Shown piece after piece: positions 16,944 to 26,569 of a stretch of DNA of 46,824 nucleotides. The position numbers and the translations under genes are program-made. The DNA comes from an uncultured Prevotella sp. Its GTDB lineage: Bacteria; Bacteroidota; Bacteroidia; Bacteroidales; Bacteroidaceae. Positions within the stretch are counted from its first letter, which is position 1; each line of letters opens with the position of its first letter. The notes under the pieces were generated by a model, which saw nothing but the letters and a program-made list of their open reading frames with translations, had not been told where the DNA came from and did not search any database. The DNA lies in the NCBI GenBank assembly GCA_900314995.1, contig OMXK01000047.1, forward strand, positions 1 to 46,824, read 5' to 3'.

Positions 16944-17312
16944 TCATACTTTAACACTCTTTAAGTCGTTATACGCTTCAGTAACGTCATCTATTGTTAT
17001 ATCGAGCAGCTGCATCTGTCGGAACAGTTCTGGCAGACGCTCTTTCATAAACTCCTTCTTACGGGCCTTGAGAATCTGCTTCTTCGCGCCTTTCGTCACG
17101 AAGTAGCCCAGGCCTCGCTTGTTGTAAATAATCTCCTCGCGCGCCAGTTGCTCGTAGGCCTTGACGGCTGTGTTGGTGTTTACCTCCAACAGCACGGCAT
17201 ACTCACGGACACTAGGTATGCGGTCATCGTCTTTATACACCCCGGATAGGATCTCGTCGCACAGACGGTCGGCCATCTGGATGTAAATCGGTTTATCGTT
17301 TGAGAATGTCAT
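16944..17312 (-). CDS. GntR-family (YtrA-type) transcriptional regulator
   Basis: A 122-residue regulator. The N-terminal winged helix-turn-helix (residues 5-75) has the GntR pattern PIYIQMADRLCDEILSG, IPSVREYAVLLEVNTNTAVKAYEQL and a wing at RGLGYFVTKGA. The C-terminal part is only a short helix, as in the YtrA subfamily, which usually regulates ABC transporters. Here it is the last gene of such an operon and overlaps the end of the preceding permease gene by 20 bases. It probably represses its own operon through the palindrome at 19820-19841. Confidence 0.92.
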   Translation of the reverse strand: MTFSNDKPIYIQMADRLCDEILSGVYKDDDRIPSVREYAVLLEVNTNTAVKAYEQLAREEIIYNKRGLGYFVTKGAKKQILKARKKEFMKERLPELFRQMQLLDITIDDVTEAYNDLKSVKV

Positions 17313-18180
17313 AATTAGTCCACTTATTAGTCATTAATTGAAAGCCCTTGAACATACGGAACGATGCCCAATAGTTGAAGCAGGAGAAGATGATGAACAG
17401 TACGCAGAGTACATAGGCCATCAGACCCACCTCCTGGGATACATAATGATTATCACGCCACACCGAAGGAAACAAAGACATCTCTGACTTATGCATGAAA
17501 TAGGCGAAGGCCATCACACACAGGATCAGGATCAGAGTCGTCACCACAAAAGAATACTTCCTAAGCAGCGAGCCGCCAAATGCATAGGAGGAGTGAACCC
17601 ACACGCCAAAGAGTAAAGCCGATAACACATACATCACCTGATGCAGCAGGGTGTAGTGATACAGGTCGGTCTCTATGAATCTGGGAATGAAGTTGCTCCA
17701 CACACCGGGAAGGGCCGACGACCACCAATAGATGTTTACCATGTTGCCTCCATCAGGAAGCGAATAGAACTGATTCCAAGCGGCCAGCACTCCCATGCGC
17801 AGCAGGTCGCCCAGGATGAAACTCACGGTGGAGACGATCAGACCTGCAAACGTCACGAAGATTATCAGAGCCAGAAACTTCTCCAGATTCGAAGCGGGCA
17901 GCATCAGGAAGTTGGTGCGCTGCTGCTTGCTGCCAATACTGGTTAGACTCGTAAACAACCCACTAACATATACCAATGTCAGCGCCAAGATGCCAAACGT
18001 CATGAAGCCCGCAACATTCCTGATATAGCCAGATGGCTCTGAATACAGAATGAGCGTCACCATCTCCAGCAGGAACATACTGACTGCACAGCCTGAAGAC
18101 ACGCCTAACAGCACCAGCCAGTTCACACTCAACAGCCAGCGGAACACCTTACAAAGCCTATCGAAACTAAAACTGCTCAT
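17293..18180 (-). CDS. multi-pass ABC-2-like membrane permease
   Basis: A 295-residue hydrophobic protein with about six transmembrane helices and no ATPase motifs. It resembles the paralogue encoded just upstream (shared pattern of LMLPASN.EK after the second helix and a WxSYRMFKGFQLMTNKW-like end), so the two are probably the membrane parts of one exporter. Three bases separate it from the upstream gene. The substrate is unknown. Confidence 0.8.
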   Translation of the reverse strand: MSSFSFDRLCKVFRWLLSVNWLVLLGVSSGCAVSMFLLEMVTLILYSEPSGYIRNVAGFMTFGILALTLVYVSGLFTSLTSIGSKQQRTNFLMLPASNLEKFLALIIFVTFAGLIVSTVSFILGDLLRMGVLAAWNQFYSLPDGGNMVNIYWWSSALPGVWSNFIPRFIETDLYHYTLLHQVMYVLSALLFGVWVHSSYAFGGSLLRKYSFVVTTLILILCVMAFAYFMHKSEMSLFPSVWRDNHYVSQEVGLMAYVLCVLFIIFSCFNYWASFRMFKGFQLMTNKWTNYDILKR

Positions 18181-18183
18181 ATC

Positions 18184-18945
18184 TTATGCATTTACATATT
18201 TACCGATTACCTGAATCCTGCAGAAGAGTCTGTAAGACAACCAGAAGTTCACCACAAAGAGTACCGGGAACAACAGACTGAAATAATCATGATTATTCCA
18301 CCAGAACATATTGACATTCTGCCAGTGGCCTGCTATGGCTGAAAGCAGGATGCCGACCACGATGAGCACCAGAGTCGTCGCTATCCAGCTGTTCTTGCGG
18401 AAGCGGAAGAAGGTCGCCCCTACGGCATAGAGCGAATGCAGCCACACGAAGAGCCACACAAAGTTCATGCGGTATGACAGGGGCATGTCGCTCTGGCAAA
18501 ATTCGATGACGGCACTGGTCACCAGTTTCACCTGTTCGTGGCCCACCACCAGACCAAACACATACTGTATCAAGTCGGCTGCGAAGAAGGCCGCCAACTG
18601 GATGGGCAGCAGGATGATCCACGAGGCATAGCGCATCAGGTACTTCTCCTGGTTCGACGCCGGCAGCATCAGCAGCCTCTGCATGTCGTGCTTTCCACTC
18701 ATGCTATAGAACATGAACGACGAGCCCAGGACTAACGTCACGGCAAAGGCGACGATGGCTGTTATACTGCAGGGCAGATAGTTAGCGGCCTGCTGGCTTA
18801 CTGTAAAGGTGATCGAGGTGAAGAACACGAACACCAGCGTAAAGATTACCAGATTCTGGAAGAACGACTTAATGTGGTACTTCTTGTCGACCGTCAGCGT
18901 CCATCGTGCCAACTTGATGAATCGTTGCAAATTGAATTGTATCAT
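18184..18945 (-). CDS. multi-pass ABC-2-like membrane permease
   Basis: A 253-residue integral membrane protein with about six hydrophobic helices. The start at 18945 (MIQFNLQRFIKLARW) is chosen: the upstream extension to 19158 overlaps the ATPase gene in another frame and is low-complexity Arg/Ser, typical of a shadow. The stretch LMLPASNQEKYLMR is shared with the following gene, marking the pair as paralogues. Gap to the ATPase gene: 22 bases. Confidence 0.8.
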   Translation of the reverse strand: MIQFNLQRFIKLARWTLTVDKKYHIKSFFQNLVIFTLVFVFFTSITFTVSQQAANYLPCSITAIVAFAVTLVLGSSFMFYSMSGKHDMQRLLMLPASNQEKYLMRYASWIILLPIQLAAFFAADLIQYVFGLVVGHEQVKLVTSAVIEFCQSDMPLSYRMNFVWLFVWLHSLYAVGATFFRFRKNSWIATTLVLIVVGILLSAIAGHWQNVNMFWWNNHDYFSLLFPVLFVVNFWLSYRLFCRIQVIGKYVNA

Positions 18946-18967
18946 ACTCCTTCTTGTTTTTTTCTGT

Positions 18968-19783
18968 CTATATGCGTCCTTGGGTGACGGCGTTGAAGAG
19001 CAGCTCGAGATTAATCTGCGTTTCCGGACTGTCAGCCTTGCGAGGGGCGATGACGGCATTGCCCTGCAGCGACGGCTCGGCATAGAGTGCATCGTCCATC
19101 TCGGCTGGTGTGCGATACTCGAAAGTATATTTTTCTTGGATATCTGCCACCGAAGCATCGAGCAGCAGCTTCTGCTGAGAGAGAATCAGAATATGGTCCA
19201 GCAACGATTCTACATCGTGCACCTGATGGGTGGAGATGATCAGCGTGCGATCTTCGGTCATATACTGGGCCACTACCTTGCGGAACTGCGATTTCGATGG
19301 AATGTCGAGACCGTTAGTGGGCTCGTCCATCAGGAGCAGCTCTGTGCCTGCAGCCAGGGCGAAACTCATGAACACCTTCTTCTTCTGTCCCATCGAGAGG
19401 GCATTCAGCTTCAGGTCTGTCGTGAGTTCAAAGTCCTTCAGACAGTTCTCGAGCACCTCGCGGGAGAAACGGGGATAGAACGGCTCGTTGATCTTCACAT
19501 ATTGCTCAAGCGACATCATCGGCAAGTCGAACTCCTCAGGCACGATGAAAATCTCGCTCAGTGTCTCAGGGCGACGGAGCCTGGTCTCTATACCATCGAA
19601 TACCACATGGCCCTTCTTAGGCCTCAGCAAGCCGCTGATGAGATACAGCAGTGTACTCTTACCTGTACCGTTCTTACCCAGCAGACCATAGATATTGTTC
19701 TCCTCCAGTCTCAGACTGAAATCATCGAATACCAGATCCTTCCCTCCGGCATACTTGAAACTGATGTTGTTTACATCTATCAT
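18968..19783 (-). CDS. ABC transporter ATP-binding protein (YtrB-like)
   Basis: A 271-residue ATPase, first gene of a four-gene operon with two permeases and a GntR regulator. Walker A LLGKNGTGKST (near residue 35), signature LSMGQKKK (a variant of LSGGQ), Walker B LLLMDEPTNGLD and switch region IISTHQ are visible. The C-terminal extension of about 60 residues is typical of ABC-2 exporters such as YtrB. Together with the YtrA-type regulator it points to a cell-envelope-stress exporter. Confidence 0.93.
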   Translation of the reverse strand: MIDVNNISFKYAGGKDLVFDDFSLRLEENNIYGLLGKNGTGKSTLLYLISGLLRPKKGHVVFDGIETRLRRPETLSEIFIVPEEFDLPMMSLEQYVKINEPFYPRFSREVLENCLKDFELTTDLKLNALSMGQKKKVFMSFALAAGTELLLMDEPTNGLDIPSKSQFRKVVAQYMTEDRTLIISTHQVHDVESLLDHILILSQQKLLLDASVADIQEKYTFEYRTPAEMDDALYAEPSLQGNAVIAPRKADSPETQINLELLFNAVTQGRI

Positions 19784-19819
19784 ACCTTATATTTTTAATG
19801 GTTTTATACTTCTGTTATA

Positions 19820-19875
19820 GTGTACTACTTTAATAGTACACCGCAAAGGTACGGCAATGATAGTTTCCCTCCAAA
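19820..19875 (-). promoter_or_regulatory. promoter and GntR operator of the ABC exporter operon
   Basis: On the minus strand TTTG (19872-19875), a 20-base spacer and TACCTTTG (19844-19851) form the promoter. Directly downstream, over the expected transcription start, lies the perfect palindrome GTGTACTA-6-TAGTACAC (19820-19841). Operators of YtrA-type GntR proteins are palindromes of this type with GT...AC ends, so this is the likely autoregulatory site for the regulator at the end of the operon. Confidence 0.8.
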
Positions 19876-19897
19876 CTTTTTGGAGAAAAACTATCAT
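19857..19897. repeat. 41-bp palindrome over the -33 region
   Basis: ATGATAGTTT (19857-19866) and CTCCAAA (19869-19875) pair with TTTGGAG (19879-19885) and AAACTATCAT (19888-19897) around a 3-base loop, with a 2-base mismatch. It lies between the AAA gene stop and the exporter promoter. The -33 TTTG is in one arm. No T-run follows on the minus strand, so it is more likely a second operator or a processing hairpin than a plain terminator. Confidence 0.65.
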
Positions 19898-19917
19898 TTC
19901 TTAACACAGTTTAAGAC

Positions 19918-22900
19918 TTAGTCCGTCGGAATATCTTCTTTGGCGATGGTGACGAGTGCTTCATTACTGATATCGGCAGCCGATGCAAGACGGGTATTCT
20001 GACGGAAGATAACCTCGTTGAAGAGAAGTTTCATTTCCGAGCGTCCGCCTTCGGCATGAGAGCCGAAATAGCCTACAAGCGTTTCCTGGGCATCGTCTGC
20101 CAAGTGCATGTTTTGCTGGTGCAGATAGTCTATAAACAGACGGGCGAGTTCTGAAGGTGTATAATCGTCGAACACGAAACGGTCGTTGATGAACTCAGAG
20201 AGCACCGGGAGCTGTTCTTCCACCTCTTTCCATTCTGACGGATTGGCATCGATGATGTAAATGGTCTTGCCATGCTGCGCCAGCATCTCGTCGATGAGTC
20301 TGCGTTCGGCACCGTTCTGAGTCAACGTGGTAAGCAACTGCGAGGCCTGCCATGTCTTAACCGCATCCTTTTCAATAAGACCAATGTCAGAGAGCACGCG
20401 TGTCATCGCCTGACGGAACTCCTTCTGGCCTGTATCGGGATGTCCGATGAAGGCAAAGCAGATGCTGAGGTTCTGGAATGGCACATGCGTAAGTTCGGCA
20501 CGACGACGGTTGAGCTTTATCTGATTAAGTAGGTTCTCCATCTTCTTCTTGGCACTGGCTGCACCAATAAGCCGATCGAAGGCGTGCATCAGTTCCTCAG
20601 TTGAAGCATTGGCCCGTGCCTGATCTCCGGCAATATCCACCAGTGTCAGTGTACGAAGGTCGTCAGGCGAACATTGTCCCATCTCCATCATCGGAGCAAG
20701 ACGTGCGCCTTGGCGCTCCTTGGCCTGCTTGAAGATATTCACCACTGCGCCGGCATTGCCAAACGACTGCGGATTGCGCTGGTCGTAGACGGTGCGGAAG
20801 TAGGCAGCGAGACCTTTCTCGGCACCGTCGTCGAGCCTCATGTCATGCTTCTTCAGCAGATTGCGGAAGATCTGTTCGAGTGCAGCAGGCTCGTAGTCAC
20901 AGAACTCTATTTTACGGAAGCGACGCTCTAACCCAGAGTTGGTCTGCAGGAACTCGTTCATCTCCTTAGTATAGCCGGCAAGAACACAGACAAACTTGCC
21001 TGCATCGGCAGTGAGTCGCTGTAGGAGGGTGTTGATAGCCTCCTGGCCAAAGCCGCCGCCTTCGCCCTTATTGAGCGAATATGCCTCATCAATGAATAGT
21101 ACACCGCCCATGGCTGAGTCGATGACATTGGAGGTCTTGATGGCGGTCTGACCTGTATAGCCGGCCACCAAATCCTTCTCGGTGACCTCGACAAGATGAC
21201 CGCGAGAGAGTACGCCGAGCGAGGTGAGGATATCGGCCATGAGTCTGGCTACGGTAGTCTTGCCCGTACCAGGGTTACCCATAAATATATAATGTGGAGC
21301 CTCACGGTGAACGATTTCCCCCGTCAACTTGGCGCGTGCATCGTCGGCACGGAACGACTCCACCATCTGGCGCATCTGCGTCTTGATGTTATCCAGCCCT
21401 ACCAGCTTATCGAGTTCGGCCAAGGCTTCATCAGCAGACAGCACTTTGCGCTGCTCGAAGGGGATATCCTCGGGTTGTATCGTCTGATAGACTTCGGCCG
21501 TACGTTGTTCCTTGGGCAGTTCACGGATACGGAGCGACAAACGGCCCTTGACAGCCTCAAGCAGTTTTGCCATCTCACCGGCATTGCCCCAGTTCTTGTC
21601 TTTCGTGGCAAGCATCTCATTGACCTTACGGAAGATGACCGACTCAGTATCCGCAGCCAGATGATACCCTTGCCGTTGGGCCATCTGCGTAAAGATCTTC
21701 ACCAGTTCTACAGCAGAGTAGTCATCTATATGGATGCGGTGGGTGATGCGGCGGGCGATACCCTCGTTGACACGGATGAAATTGTCCATCGGTGCAGGAT
21801 AGCCGGCCAGGACCACAGCGAACTTGCCGGCATCGTCCTCCATGCGCTTCATGAGCACTTCGACGGCCTTGGTTGCTTCGGCATCCTTCGTGCCCGCATC
21901 GTTGACGGGGGCGAAACTATAGGCCTCATCGATGAAGAGCAGCTTGCCCATGGCGAGGTCACAGTACTTACCCATATTCTCACCAGCACTATTCTGGTAC
22001 TTGCCTACGATGTCCTTACGCTCACACTCTACGATATCAGGAGAAGAGAGCAGTTTCATCGCATACAGTATCTCACCAAGCTTACGGGCGACGGTCGTCT
22101 TGCCTGTACCAGGATTACCCGTCAGAATGATGTTTAGCTTCATCGTCTGCTGGGTCTGCAGGCCGAGTTCAAGCCGTTCGTCCATATCGGCCTTCTGAGA
22201 GGCTATCTCACGCACGAAGTCCTTGACAGCCTGCATGCCAACAAAGTCTCTGTCAAGCTGTGCCACTATCTGATCGACATCAAGTTCTTTCAAAGCCTCG
22301 GCACCTTCTATATCGGCACGGTTGAAAAGGCGGTCTTCGGTCTTACCTTCTATAAGCAGACGTTCACGGTGGCGCTCCAAGGCACACTCAAAAGTGGACA
22401 TCACCTCACGGGCATTGCCGAAGTTCTTCGTGCGACGCTTGTACATCTTCTCGAAGAACTTGTCGATGTGGGACTCGGCATCTGCATCGAGACCATAGCC
22501 CTCCTTCTCAAGTTTCTTGCGGAAGATATTGGTAAGCTGTTCGGGGGTATAGTCTGAGAACTCCATACGTTTATTGAAACGGGAGGCAATGCCGGAGTTG
22601 GCATCGAAGAAGTCGAGCATCTCCTTGGTATATCCTGCTATGATACAGACGAATTTTCCGCGCAGCTCCTCGACGGGCTTGAGGAGGGTGTTGATAGCCT
22701 CACGCCCATAGTCACTACCCTCACCCGAAGAGAGGGTATAAGCCTCGTCAATGAAAAGCACGCCACCCATGGCGGAATCAACCACCTGACGTGTCTTCGG
22801 AGCAGTGCCACCCACAAACTTAGCCACCAGATCCTCACGGGTAACCTCAATCAGCTGGCCACCCGGCAGTATGCCCAACGCACTGAGCATGTCGGCAAAG

Positions 22901-23968
22901 ATACGGGCTATCGTGGTTTTACCCGTACCTGGATTACCGAGGAACACATACTGATCCTTGAATGGCGGCAGTGCTTTCGGATCGTTCTTCTCAAGACGGT
23001 ACTGCTTGATATTCTCGACGATGCTGTGCATCTCGCGCTTCACGTCGTCGATGCCCACGAAGGCATCCAGGCGGCTGAGGATCTCGTCGGGGGTCTGCCT
23101 TCTCCACCGCCTCGTAGCCGTTGCGGAAGGATATCTTACGGTGCTTGACCAAGTAGCGGAAATAGCCAAGGAGCTTCTTCTCGGCCTCGCCCTCAACGGA
23201 GAAGCCGAGGCGCAACAGCTCCCGCTCGCAGATGGCCAGCAACTCCTGCGGGCTACAGTCGTGGAGCTCGAACACCTGGGCAAAGCGGCTGCGTCCGCTC
23301 TTCTTTTTCTGGAAATAGTATTCTATCTGGTTCTTCTCACCCTCGAAAATAACGATCGGATAGGTGTGCCAGTCAGCAGAGAGATCGCGCTCCCAGTCTT
23401 CCATCATGCTGAAGAGACGATCGATGGGTGTCAGATGCTCTGTATCCGTCATCAACAGGTGGGCATTGTCGATGACGATCAGACGTCCTCTCAACTCCTC
23501 GAGTGTCTTCTCGTTGAGGGTGCCTATCCACTGATTGTACTCCGAGGCATCAACCTTCTTGATGCGGGGATGGGTAATAATCCCGTTAACGAGGAACAAC
23601 TGATGAATCAGACTGATGAGGAAGGTCTTACCCGTGCCACTGTTACCAAGTACGAGCATGTCCATCTCGGGGCGCTGGCGCAGCCGGCCCTCGCGCTTCG
23701 AGGCGGTATAGAAAGCCACCAGGCGCTGTACCTCCTCGATGGCGTCGTGCTTGCCTACGGCCTCGGCGAGGAGGGCGGCAGGATCAACGGCGGAAAGAGC
23801 CGCGGGCGCGGCAGGTGCAGCCTGGGATGCTGGCTGTGCAGGAGCGACCTGCGGCATCGCCGGGGCGGCCTGCGGCGCTGTGTTCACATCGGGCTGGCGT
23901 GTTCCGCAGTGGGTGCAGAACCTTGCATTGTCGGCCAGTTCATGCTGGCATTTGATACATCTTTTCAT
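19918..23968 (-). CDS. giant zinc-ribbon protein with five AAA+ (CbxX/CfxQ-type) modules, frameshifted
   Basis: Read through one extra base at 23089-23093, this gene encodes 1349 residues. Order: a zinc ribbon (CIKCQHELADNARFCTHCG, residues 4-22), an Ala/Pro/Gln linker (30-60), then AAA module 1 with Walker A GNSGTGKT (108) and an unusual Walker B VIDNAH; modules 2, 3 and 4 of the CbxX/CfxQ type, each with Walker A GNPGTGKTT (344, 617, 897) and Walker B LFIDEAY; and module 5, degenerate (GHPDTGQKE near 1175). CbxX-type ATPases remodel protein complexes, as in rubisco activation and ESX secretion; five in one chain is rare. The zinc ribbon suggests a cytoplasmic location. It is the last gene of the TMEM43 cluster. 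As the sequence stands, two separate frames (22991-23968 and 19918-23283) would be called. Confidence 0.85.
23089..23093 (-). other. frameshift site in the five-AAA gene
   Basis: The N-terminal frame reads ...NGYEAVEKADP and then runs out of the conserved frame; the other frame continues ...TPDEILSRLDAFVGIDDVKREM, a standard start of a CbxX AAA domain. Removing one base from the run of five C (minus strand) joins the two exactly. Either an assembly indel or a real +1 mutation. Confidence 0.85.
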
Positions 23969-23990
23969 ATTCGTAAGGTTTTAAGTTTCA

Positions 23991-25490
23991 TTAGAACGTG
24001 ACGTTTTCGAAATATCCCCTCAAGGGCTCACCCTGTGGCAGACGGTCGAAACGCTCCTTGACGGCCTCCTGAGAGGTTTCGCGGCCATTAATGGTGCCCT
24101 CGCTGACCTCACCATAGATCTCGAGCGCAGTAAACTCCTCCTTTTTCTTTCCATCCTCGAAAACCCACACGCGGGTGTAGTAGGAAGGACCGCCGGCAGG
24201 GCCTGAGAGCTTCAGGTAGTAAGCGCCGTCTTTATAGGCAGACGAGAACTTCAGGCGCTCCGTCTCGACGCCGACGAGCGAGAACTTGCCGTCCTTGCGG
24301 GTGAAAAGAGCGCCATTATGGTCGAGGCTGTCGCGCATCAGGATCCACTCGTTATCCAAGTCGACATCGGTATGGGCCCACTTCGAAAGACGGATGTCCT
24401 TATGCTCATGGGGATCGTCGGCGAGGAAGAGACGACGCATCTCGGCGATGTCCTTCTTCCATACGGGTATCTCCTCATCGACCATGTTGTGGTAGGTTTC
24501 ATAGAGCACCTTGACGAGCTGTCCGCCACGCAGGAAGAACATGCCGACGGCAGTACTCTCGGGCGCGCCTCGCTCAAAACAGATCTCCAGGCCCTTGGGA
24601 CCCTCGAAAACCGCCACGGGGGCATGGCCCCCATACTCGCCTTCGTCGTCGGCATTCCACGTGGTGCCGTACTGCTCATCATACATCCCCAGTTCCTCGT
24701 TGACATAGTACTTGTCGCCGTCGATGAGCACATCCAGGCCCAGGCCGACGGGGCTGTCGCCATAGAAATTGTCCTTGGGCGCATTCTTCCACTGGCCCTT
24801 GAACTGGAGAACGCACCAGAGATAGCGCCCATCGATGGTGGCAACCTGATGCATGCGATCCACCTTCATGCCATACTTCTTCTCCAGTTGGCTGACAATG
24901 GCTGCCGGCAGCGGCTTGGGATTGCTCCACGAATCTTCGTCGAACTCCACCGGCAGGAGCTTGCGCGAGGCGAGGTAGCTGTCGGTGACGATGACCGTGC
25001 CGAAATTGTAGCCCCACTCCTCCTTCACCTTCTCCTTGGGATTAGCAAAATCGAAGCGGGCACAGAGCGAAGGTATCTCCGGGCGATGACGCTCGCCCGT
25101 GCCGGGACGGTTGCCGTCGGGATCCTCGAGGACCTCGTCGATGAACTTGATCTTGAAGAACTTGTCGCCCATGAGCATGTTGGTGTATGCGGTCTTGTTG
25201 CGACGGAACATCTCCTGCAGGGTCCAGAGCTGGTGGGACGTCTCGAAATAGTCATCGTTGTCATCCTTCTTCTGCGGCTCTTCAAGATCCGTCCAGTAGA
25301 GCATCAGGCCATACTGTTTGTCCTGCCCCATGAGGAACATCGGCATCGGGGTGGTGTCGTTCTCCTCGATGATGCTGTCGATGACTGCTGCCACCGAGTC
25401 CTGCGCCGTAACGGCCTCAATCTTACCCTTGTTCTTGCAACTGACCACTATGGTCATCGCACAAACGGCCAAAAGCAATATCTTCTTCAT
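23991..25490 (-). CDS. lipoprotein of unknown function in the AAA cluster
   Basis: A 499-residue predicted lipoprotein; the start at 25490 gives MKKILLLAVCAMTIVVSC with the lipobox Cys at 18. The six-codon upstream extension would spoil the signal peptide. The mature protein is acidic, of mixed alpha/beta character, with many Trp and Tyr and no recognised motif. The region around YYTRVWVFEDGKKKEEFTAL near the C-terminus looks like a beta-sandwich. It lies between the two AAA genes with gaps of 19 and 22 bases, so a joint function is likely but unknown. Confidence 0.8.
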   Translation of the reverse strand: MKKILLLAVCAMTIVVSCKNKGKIEAVTAQDSVAAVIDSIIEENDTTPMPMFLMGQDKQYGLMLYWTDLEEPQKKDDNDDYFETSHQLWTLQEMFRRNKTAYTNMLMGDKFFKIKFIDEVLEDPDGNRPGTGERHRPEIPSLCARFDFANPKEKVKEEWGYNFGTVIVTDSYLASRKLLPVEFDEDSWSNPKPLPAAIVSQLEKKYGMKVDRMHQVATIDGRYLWCVLQFKGQWKNAPKDNFYGDSPVGLGLDVLIDGDKYYVNEELGMYDEQYGTTWNADDEGEYGGHAPVAVFEGPKGLEICFERGAPESTAVGMFFLRGGQLVKVLYETYHNMVDEEIPVWKKDIAEMRRLFLADDPHEHKDIRLSKWAHTDVDLDNEWILMRDSLDHNGALFTRKDGKFSLVGVETERLKFSSAYKDGAYYLKLSGPAGGPSYYTRVWVFEDGKKKEEFTALEIYGEVSEGTINGRETSQEAVKERFDRLPQGEPLRGYFENVTF

Positions 25491-25509
25491 ATCTCCAACC
25501 TCTAACAAA

Positions 25510-26541
25510 CTATTTCCCTATATTCGACTTCGAAGCAAAACCCTCCTGAAGATCGGAAACGGTCAATTCCGTCAGTTCCCGCTCGTTCAGATTTGTCCTT
25601 CCCTCCAGACGGTTAGCTTGCGCCTGAATACTCTTCTCAAAGACGTTGCGCGCATAGCGGGCATTACCGAAGTTGCGGTCTTTATGGGCCACGGCATAGT
25701 CGAGCTGCTCTCTAAGATAGTTCTCGGCATCGGGCGCCAACGTGTATTGGTTCTTCTTCATATACATCTTGAAGATGTCCGTCAGTTCCGCACTTGTATA
25801 GTCGGGGAAGTCGATATAGCGGTTGAAGCGCGACTGCAGTCCGGGGTTGGAGTCGATGAAGCGTTGCATCTCGTTCTTATAGCCGGCGATGATCACCACG
25901 AGACTGTCGCGATAGTCCTCCATACGCTTCAGTAGCGTGGAGATGGCCTCCTGACCGTAGTCCTCACCGTTGCCTCCCTCAGGCACAAGAGCATAGGCCT
26001 CGTCGATGAAGAGCACGCCATGGATGGCATGCTGCACCACAGTATCGGTCTTCAGCGCCGTCTGTCCCAGGTACTTCGCCACAAGACCGCTACGGTCGGT
26101 CTCGACGGTATGTCCTTTCTTCAGCACACCTAGGTCCTTGTAGATACGGCCGATGATACGGGCCACAGTAGTCTTACCAGTACCGGGGGAACCGTAGAAC
26201 ACCAGGTGGTAGGACACCTTCGCCGTCTTCAGTCCCTTCGCCTCGCGCTGTTTCTGGAGCTTGACGAAATTCGCCAGCGAGCGTACTTCCTTTTTCACCT
26301 CGCCCAGTCCTATCAGGTCATCGAGTTCCTTGTAGGGGTCGCCCTGAAGGGGCTCATTCACGACGACGGAGTCTTTCTTCTCAACCTTTTCCTGCTGTTC
26401 CGTCTGCTCTGTATTGTCATTATCGTCCTTGTTGTCGTCATCGTCGGTACACATGCCCACGACAAACAACAAGCCGATAAAGCAGAGGGTCATGCAACCG
26501 CAACCTTTGAGCGTCTTGTCAAATATTTGCTTAAAATCCAT
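25510..26541 (-). CDS. membrane-anchored CbxX/CfxQ-type AAA+ ATPase
   Basis: A 343-residue ATPase. An N-terminal hydrophobic segment (CMTLCFIGLLFVVGM, about residues 16-31) is followed by a very acidic Asp/Asn/Glu linker and one full CbxX module: Walker A GSPGTGKTT (near 114), pore-loop region DRSGLVAKYLGQT, Walker B GVLFIDEAYAL, sensor IIAGYKNEM and the Arg-finger region PGLQSRFNRYIDF. It closely parallels modules 2 and 4 of the giant AAA protein two genes downstream. The Cys in GCGCM might look like a lipobox, but an N-terminal signal-anchor with the ATPase on the cytoplasmic or the periplasmic side cannot be decided by eye; ATP use argues for the cytoplasm. Confidence 0.9.
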   Translation of the reverse strand: MDFKQIFDKTLKGCGCMTLCFIGLLFVVGMCTDDDDNKDDNDNTEQTEQQEKVEKKDSVVVNEPLQGDPYKELDDLIGLGEVKKEVRSLANFVKLQKQREAKGLKTAKVSYHLVFYGSPGTGKTTVARIIGRIYKDLGVLKKGHTVETDRSGLVAKYLGQTALKTDTVVQHAIHGVLFIDEAYALVPEGGNGEDYGQEAISTLLKRMEDYRDSLVVIIAGYKNEMQRFIDSNPGLQSRFNRYIDFPDYTSAELTDIFKMYMKKNQYTLAPDAENYLREQLDYAVAHKDRNFGNARYARNVFEKSIQAQANRLEGRTNLNERELTELTVSDLQEGFASKSNIGK

Positions 26542-26569
26542 ATATCATCAATCCTTTTATAAAGACAGT

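Noticed and set aside
18946-19158. N-terminal extension of the first ABC-2-like permease
   Set aside because: It overlaps the ATPase gene in another frame and is Arg/Ser-rich nonsense.
24318-25505. 395-codon plus-strand frame opposite the 499-residue lipoprotein
   Set aside because: No signal peptide, His/Leu/Val-rich shadow composition, and the opposite frame has a clear lipoprotein signal and fits the operon.
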